A stretch of DNA of 64,000 bases from Piscicola geometra (taxonomy: Eukaryota; Annelida; Clitellata; Hirudinida; Piscicolidae): positions 4,976,420-5,040,419 of the forward strand of contig OX030961.1 of NCBI GenBank assembly GCA_943735955.1, read 5' to 3'. Both the position numbers and the translations under genes were made by a program. The notes below the pieces were generated by a model. It did no database searches. It worked only from the letters and a program-made list of their open reading frames with translations, and was not told where the DNA came from. This document shows positions 57,861-64,000 of this stretch, one piece after another; within the stretch, counting starts at the first letter, position 1; every line of letters starts with the position of its first letter.

Positions 57861-59480
57861 TAGGTTCTGAAATGAGATAGAACCTTTCCAAGAACAACAG
57901 GCCACACAAGAGTTGGCATGTTTTCTGTTCTCTTTCTATCGTGACTCAGGGGTTTTATTTTGAAGATGATGATGAGGATTTGTGATTTGGAAAAAAAGAA
58001 TGCTATGATTTTGAAGAAAAAAAAAAGCCATGATTTCGGAAAAAATTAATGAGAAGAAAATATAAAAATTTAATTATTTGGAAATTTAAAGTCGAGACTT
58101 AATTGAGGCAATCACCTTGTTTTTAAAAAGAGAAAAGTTTTAATGATTCGAAATAATTGCTTCTAGGAAACATTTTCGTTTCATTTCATAAAATTATTTT
58201 ATATTTTCTTTAAAAATTTAAAAGTTTTATTTTTTAGACAACCATAATTCTCTAAAATGTATTAAAAACTCTCTTTAAAGCAAAGAGCGGATCTGGCTGA
58301 GATTTTGTGCTTCTGGAAGCGTCCTTATTCTATGCTTTTCTGTATGCAGAGAAAAAAATGTTTTTGTATGTTTTCTGTGTTTCTTTTTGCATGCTTTTTT
58401 GTATCCATCTTGAAATTTTTGTTGTTTTTTGAATGAGTGAGTAAATTAATGAGTTATGAGTTACTGCTACTATAAATCACCAAAAAACAAAACTAATCTT
58501 GATAAAACAATTAAGGCGCAGTGAAACAAAACGGTAAATTTTGTAATGACGCAAAATACTTTTGCAGTCTGAGGCTCTGAAATGAAGAATCGGAGGGATT
58601 TGGGAGCGCTTCAGTTATCACGAGGCCGTCGCCAGCACATTGTTTTCGCATCTATTACGTTTTTTTTCCATTTTTTACTTTGAAAACTATAAAATATGTT
58701 TTTGTATGTTATTTCTTCATTAATGAGCTTTAAAAACAAAAAATAATTTGTAAAAATTTGAATTAAAATTAAATTCACAATTTGAAAAATAAAAAATATA
58801 AAAATGAGTGCGAACTCTCTTGAATGATACTTTGAAAGATGAAAACTGCAAAGTTTGGTGGAATATTACCACTTGCAACCTATGTAACATTTAGACTAAT
58901 TTAAGTTTTAAATTTTATATATTTATTTTATAAAATAATTTTTTAAGTCAAAAATCCATCATCAGCATAAAAAACGAAAAGGAATACAACTGCAAAATTG
59001 ATGGATGCGCTAATTTGGGAATATTTATATAGGCATAAGTTATAGACTTCATTAGCCGCCTAACTTCCCACTACATTCCTCCATGCCTCTTTTAGACACC
59101 TCACACTAAAAAGCATTTTTTAATTTTTACAAACACCAAATCTTGCATCTCCACTTCCCATTGCCATCACCACTCGAGTCTCAGAAGTCTTATAACGTCT
59201 GTCTGCGACGATTATGCAGGGGAATCGATGCAGAAAGATGTTAGCCGCCTCTAATGCACACTTTTACGATAATTATTTGGAAACATCTCATTAATTGATT
59301 TAGCAATTATGTAAAAACTCCATGGCACAAGACAATGAAGCGGCAATAAAACAACGAAAGAGTCGTGAGTGCACAAATTATGAGGAAAGAACGTACAACG
59401 GCCAAAAAAAAGTATAAAAAAGTTCAAAGAAAATTGAAAAATGTCTTATCGTCGACTTTAAACTTGGTTTTCGTCGAGTT
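57861..59480. other. Intergenic, nothing recognised
   Basis: AT-rich sequence with scattered GC-richer patches (for example 58585-58660 and 59160-59250). No ORF or RNA gene seen. Confidence 0.4.
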
Positions 59481-59494
59481 TTACTGACCGTCTT

Positions 59495-59815
59495 TCGAAG
59501 TTGTAGTCTCAGTTGTTGTTGTTGTTGTATTTCGTTGTGTTGTTCAGCAGTCTGGGGAGAATAGTCTAGACCAGCTGCGATGCCCTGCCAGGCTCTTGAG
59601 TCAGTTCTCTTGTGTTCTTGCCCAGCCATTGTTCCAGGGCTGGGCAGTCTGTCCAGAGATGAGTTTGTTGTCTCCTGGGCTGTCTTGCATAGTCTGCCCT
59701 GGCAGGGTGGCTGAAAGTACCCACATTTGAAGCGCAAGCGCCTCCCACCACACCGCGTGGAGGTTGTGGGTATGCGGTAGTGTTGCTGTTGTTGCTATTG
59801 TCGTGGATGATCTTC
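59495..59815 (-). mobile_element. Probable 3' end of a non-LTR element or related SINE
   Basis: A GC-rich block unlike its surroundings. On the minus strand it contains HLWTDCPALEQW, resembling the conserved HLxxxCPxL ending of some LINE ORFs, then a short UTR-like stretch ending in an (AAC)n tail at about 59514-59530. A (GTT)-rich stretch also lies at the other end (about 59780-59800). Family uncertain. Confidence 0.4.
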
Positions 59816-59819
59816 ATAT

Positions 59820-62300
59820 AATTGTATTTCTTTTGTTATTTTTGTGCTAACTATTTTGATATAAAATCTTTAAATAGAATTTTCAAGTAAAATTTCATTT
59901 CTTAGACCTCACCTGAAAGCAATTGACGAACATTCTCCACTCCACCCTTCTCCAGCATGATCTTTGACGCTCGCTCGTTGGAACCTTGTTCATAATCATT
60001 TCATCTTCACCTCATACAAGTTCCTATCCACTGTTTATTTTTCTTGCAGTTCCACGGTATGGATTTCCTATTGTTTGTATTTTATTCGCATTAATATCAA
60101 GGCTTTTGTGTATTTTTAATTTCTGTTTTTTCTCTTCATCCTAAACTTTCAGACTCCATTTCACTGTGTTTCTTTCAGTTCATGCATTTCTTTTTCATCT
60201 TAGTTTTCAAATGTTGCGAGCGTTTTTTGTTGCAGATTTATTGAATTAAATGAATTTTCTTTTCTTCATTTCAATGGATAGTTAAGAATGTACTCGTTCT
60301 ATTAAATGAGATCTTACATTGATAGATCTTGATTATTATTCCTAGAGCTTTTTTTTCTTGATTTTTAATGATTTTGTGAGTATTTTTTCTATTAATTTTT
60401 TCAAAAAGCAAGATTAGTTTAGTGAAAGAATAAACTTTTAACGATTTCAGGAAGAAATGCCATTTGAGAAAATGGTTTTTATAAATATTGAAAAATCTAT
60501 AAAAACCAAAACTATTATTTTGTTTTGGAACGAAATGACTTTCAGTAAGTTTTTCTGACAGTTTTCTTTAAGAATTAACAATGGTTTGAAGCTTTGAGTA
60601 TTTAAAATTATAAAGATCAAGAAAAACTCATCCGTACTTATAATGCAGCAAAACTAACCTGAACGTTAGCACAAGAAACCTAATCGCATCACTGTTTAAA
60701 GCCATCTCCTCATGTTAGTCTCAGAAGCGACTCCCAAATAGATGCTATGTTTAGAACGCAACCGTTGCAAATTTGAAACCAACTGTAGTTAAAGTTGGAA
60801 AAAAAATCATGTAAAAAAAATTAAAGATTATAGTTGAGAACAGATATTGAAGCAAAAAAAAGCAAGATTAGATTAGAATGAAATATGTAGGCATTTTTCA
60901 GATTCATAAGCACAGTGACAGCAACCAGAGAGCGTCAAATGGTCGTTATTTCAGCGATTGCTGAATGAAAAATAACTGGAAAGAAAAAAAAAGAACGTTT
61001 CAATTGAAGTTTTATTATAATACTTCTATTAACTTTTTATCTTTTATAGTTTTTAAAATAGTTTTTTTATATTTTTTTTAAAAACTAGAAACTATTTTAA
61101 ATTGGGAAAAAACGCCAGACATAGCTTGAAAGTAGAGCACATTTCCAGGAATGCTCCTCCTAGAACGTTAATTAGTGCAAAGACAATCATCACTTTCAAA
61201 AGTCGTATTTACACATAACACCTTGAACTGCTGTTTCGTAACTAATTGACTTTTTTTGTAAATTCATGAACCACAAGAATCTAAAAAGATTTTAATAATG
61301 ATAAAATGTTAACATATATTTAGAAAAAAGTATCCTAAAGAGAACTTATAACACACTAATTTTTATACTTAATTAGACGCGTTTAATTATTTAAAATGTG
61401 TTAACAGATCTGAGAGAAGAAGACAAGAGCACAGTTTAAAGTATGAATGTGGGCAGTGAGGAAGCTCAATGGAGGCTGCAGATTACTCGAATACACTGGA
61501 AACTTTCGCAAATCCACAACTTGCTCAATACTACATGCTTTTACTAGTAATCGAGCACAGTTTTGCTTGCGAAGCTGTTTAAAATATGTGAATACTCAAA
61601 TTTCAAATTCAAAAATTAAAAATTAAAGTTTTCAATTCAAAATACGTTTAGATTTTTACATCTTTTCGGAGATTTGATGATTGATATTGCGGGAGTGGTG
61701 GCGCTGACTTTTCAACACTCATTCCATTTATAATTCATGCATTCTAAAAAAACTCTACAAAATTTAATTTTTTTCTTCCATTATTCAGAGTTTTTCCTCA
61801 TCTAATTTTGTATAAAATAAACTTCTTTTTTAAAACTAATGCTTTTAAAACGTCCTTAAAATAGTCTTAATAAAAGAATATTTTTCTCTTTAAAATCGAC
61901 AAACCCTCTAAGATTCACCAATGAGCCAGGCAATCTTCCATTGATTTTTTACTTTTGCCAAAAAAATCTTCACGAAGACGCAAATCATGGAAATAAAACG
62001 AACACAATCTCAATTAGAATCGCGTAACGAGGCATCCCCTCTACAGGCAAGGTGCCTTCAGCCGCCGACCACCTAATTAAGGCACTTCCAGCAATTATCT
62101 TTAATGCATCATTACTCCGCACACCATATTCTCTTGTGTGGATGCAAGCCACTTCATCATCGTCATGTTTCTTATCTTCCTATCAGGTTCAGAAACATCC
62201 CTCTCTTGTATCATTATCAAACTTTTTGCCATCATCGCCCCCTCTATCCCTTTGTTCCTATCTTTAACACCTTTATCATAACTTTCACTATCAACATATT
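59820..62300. other. Intergenic, nothing recognised
   Basis: AT-rich with long T and A runs. Patches rich in TAATTA-type words (61150-61250, 61370-61400, 62045-62110) could bind homeodomain proteins, but such words are expected by chance in AT-rich DNA. Confidence 0.4.
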
Positions 62301-62319
62301 AGTCTACGTCAGAATCATT

Positions 62320-62560
62320 CGCATCACCACCACCATCTCCAGCTCCACCACCACCATCTCAACCACCACAACCACCACCACCACAACCACTACTAACACT
62401 ACCACCACCACCACCACCACCACCATAACCATTATTATCATTATCATCACCATCATCACCACCGTCATCATCAACATTTTCATCACCATCATCATCATAA
62501 GCATCTTCATCATCATCATCATCATCATCTTCATCATCATCATCATCAACGTTATCTATC
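62320..62560. repeat. (ACC)n/(ATC)n mixed trinucleotide tract
   Basis: ACCACC grading into ATCATC. Homopolymer-like frames on both strands are artefacts. Confidence 0.92.
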
Positions 62561-62651
62561 TCATCAATATTTTTCACACTTAATTCATTAAAAATTTAAA
62601 CAACTCTTCTTTGTTCCAATCAATAAAAACATAATAGACGAGTCAGACGAT

Positions 62652-62790
<139 letters not shown>

Positions 62791-62859
62791 TGATGATGGC
62801 GGCGATGCTGGTGATGATAACGATTATGACTGAAACAATTATGATAATAATCAAACCCG

Positions 62860-64000
62860 AATTTTTTTTCGATCGCCTATCACCTCCACCATCATCTCCA
62901 CCACCTCAACACCAGGCCATTTTTGAAATCGTTTGCGGCAAGACTTGGTTTGATTGTCTCCTCAGACAGTCCCACATCCTAGAGCCACAACGATGCTCTA
63001 CTGTTCTTCTGTTTCTTCTCTGAAGACATCCTAGATTTTTTCACACATTTCAACATTTATTTATAATATAAAAACAATTTATTTCTTTGTTTTTTGAGGT
63101 TTTTATTCATTAATTTCATGTTTCCATTAAGTTTCTTTTAAAATTAAAGTTTTTCTTGGTATCTTTGCAATGCTTTAATGCCGTTTTAATTGGTTGATTA
63201 ACCTTAATCATTTTTATGTTGTACTTTAAAATATTTGTTATTAATTATCTTTTATTTCAAATTAATTAAGAAATAAACCCAACATCATTAGCTGACTCAC
63301 CTATTCGGAAACGTACTAGTTCAGGTACTTAAAAGGAAAACAAAAGAATTAAACAGATACAGGCATTTTTAATTAAATAAAAAACAAATCAATTACACTT
63401 TTTTAAATAAAAAGATACAGAATTATAAAAAGATTTTTTTTACTTTGCGCTTCAGGATTGTTGCTTCACGAACTTTAATTTCGCTTGAAGTTGTGGTGAA
63501 TAATGCATGAATGTGTAGATGAGGAATTATGAGGGAATGGAGAAAAAAAGAAAAGAAATATGAATAGGTGTAGGCATGGGTAGGTATGTGGAGTGATGAG
63601 TGAGCGGCTGAAAGAAAAGATTGTTTGGGTAGTATGTGGTTACAAGCCCCAGTGAGTGGGTGGTTGAGTGCGTTGTATGTGAGATATATGGCTCACAGGC
63701 CTCCATTCCTCAAACTTCACTCTCTAAACACTTTTTCCACATCATAAATCAGTTGAAAAAGAAATTTTAAAACATTTAAGTTGTCTTATTTTGACGACTT
63801 TTTGGCTTCCAACAATTACGGTCAAAAGTTTGATTATTCGTCCCAAAATTCTGAGAAAAAACATTTTCAAAAAAAACGGAGAACTATGTTAGAAAGTGTA
63901 TACACAAATTGTATATATCTTATTGTATTACAACACCAAAACTTCACAATTTAAAAAAGACCCAGTGTACTTAATTATATTTAGATTTGAAGCACATAAA
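62860..64000. other. Intergenic to window end, nothing recognised
   Basis: AT-rich sequence. A short GC-richer piece (62880-63020) has an open plus frame without recognisable similarity. Confidence 0.4.

Overview
The window is nuclear DNA from an animal. It holds multi-exon genes with GT-AG introns, AT-rich intergenic DNA, very many micro- and minisatellites, and several transposon families. The genes and the RTE-type LINE fit an invertebrate, probably a spiralian such as an annelid (leech-like). That assignment is inference, because no species-specific marker is visible. All exon models below were read by eye from splice signals, reading-frame phase and remembered family conservation. For five of the six main genes the summed coding length is a multiple of three from start to stop; for UBE2S this also holds but depends on an uncertain first exon.

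Layout. 1-1.8 kb: AT-rich DNA with one possible terminal exon of a gene entering from the left. 1.8-5.1 kb (-): golgin-97 (GOLGA1), with a GRIP domain and long poly-Asn tracts. 5.6-7.4 kb: two direct copies of an unrecognised element. The left copy is internally deleted; the right copy carries a 266-codon ORF that overlaps the first exon of a THAP-type zinc finger. 7.9-9.9 kb (+): UBE2S, the ubiquitin-conjugating enzyme of the anaphase-promoting complex. 10.9-12.6 kb (+): an orphan single-pass membrane protein. 15.1-39.3 kb (-): a 30-exon formin-like gene (FMNL). Most of its larger introns are filled with their own minisatellite, and introns also hold a tRNA-derived SINE, a dead piggyBac element and a 5.7-kb foldback element built from 16-bp units. 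39.9-51.0 kb (+): tubulin polyglutamylase TTLL4, with an RTE retrotransposon in intron 7 (perfect 11-bp target duplication) and a 2.6-kb minisatellite in intron 9. 51.5-52.8 kb (-): spliceosomal cyclophilin PPIH. 52.8-64 kb: no gene recognised, only LINE remnants, a 20-bp minisatellite and long trinucleotide tracts.

Working together. FMNL (actin nucleation and bundling at membranes) and TTLL4 (glutamylation of tubulin and other proteins) diverge from a shared 573-bp spacer that may be a bidirectional promoter. TTLL4 and PPIH converge tail to tail. The other genes (Golgi tethering, mitotic ubiquitination, splicing) are housekeeping functions with no obvious link.

The least-described structures are the foldback element (30900-36635) and the duplicated THAP-associated element (5605-7389).
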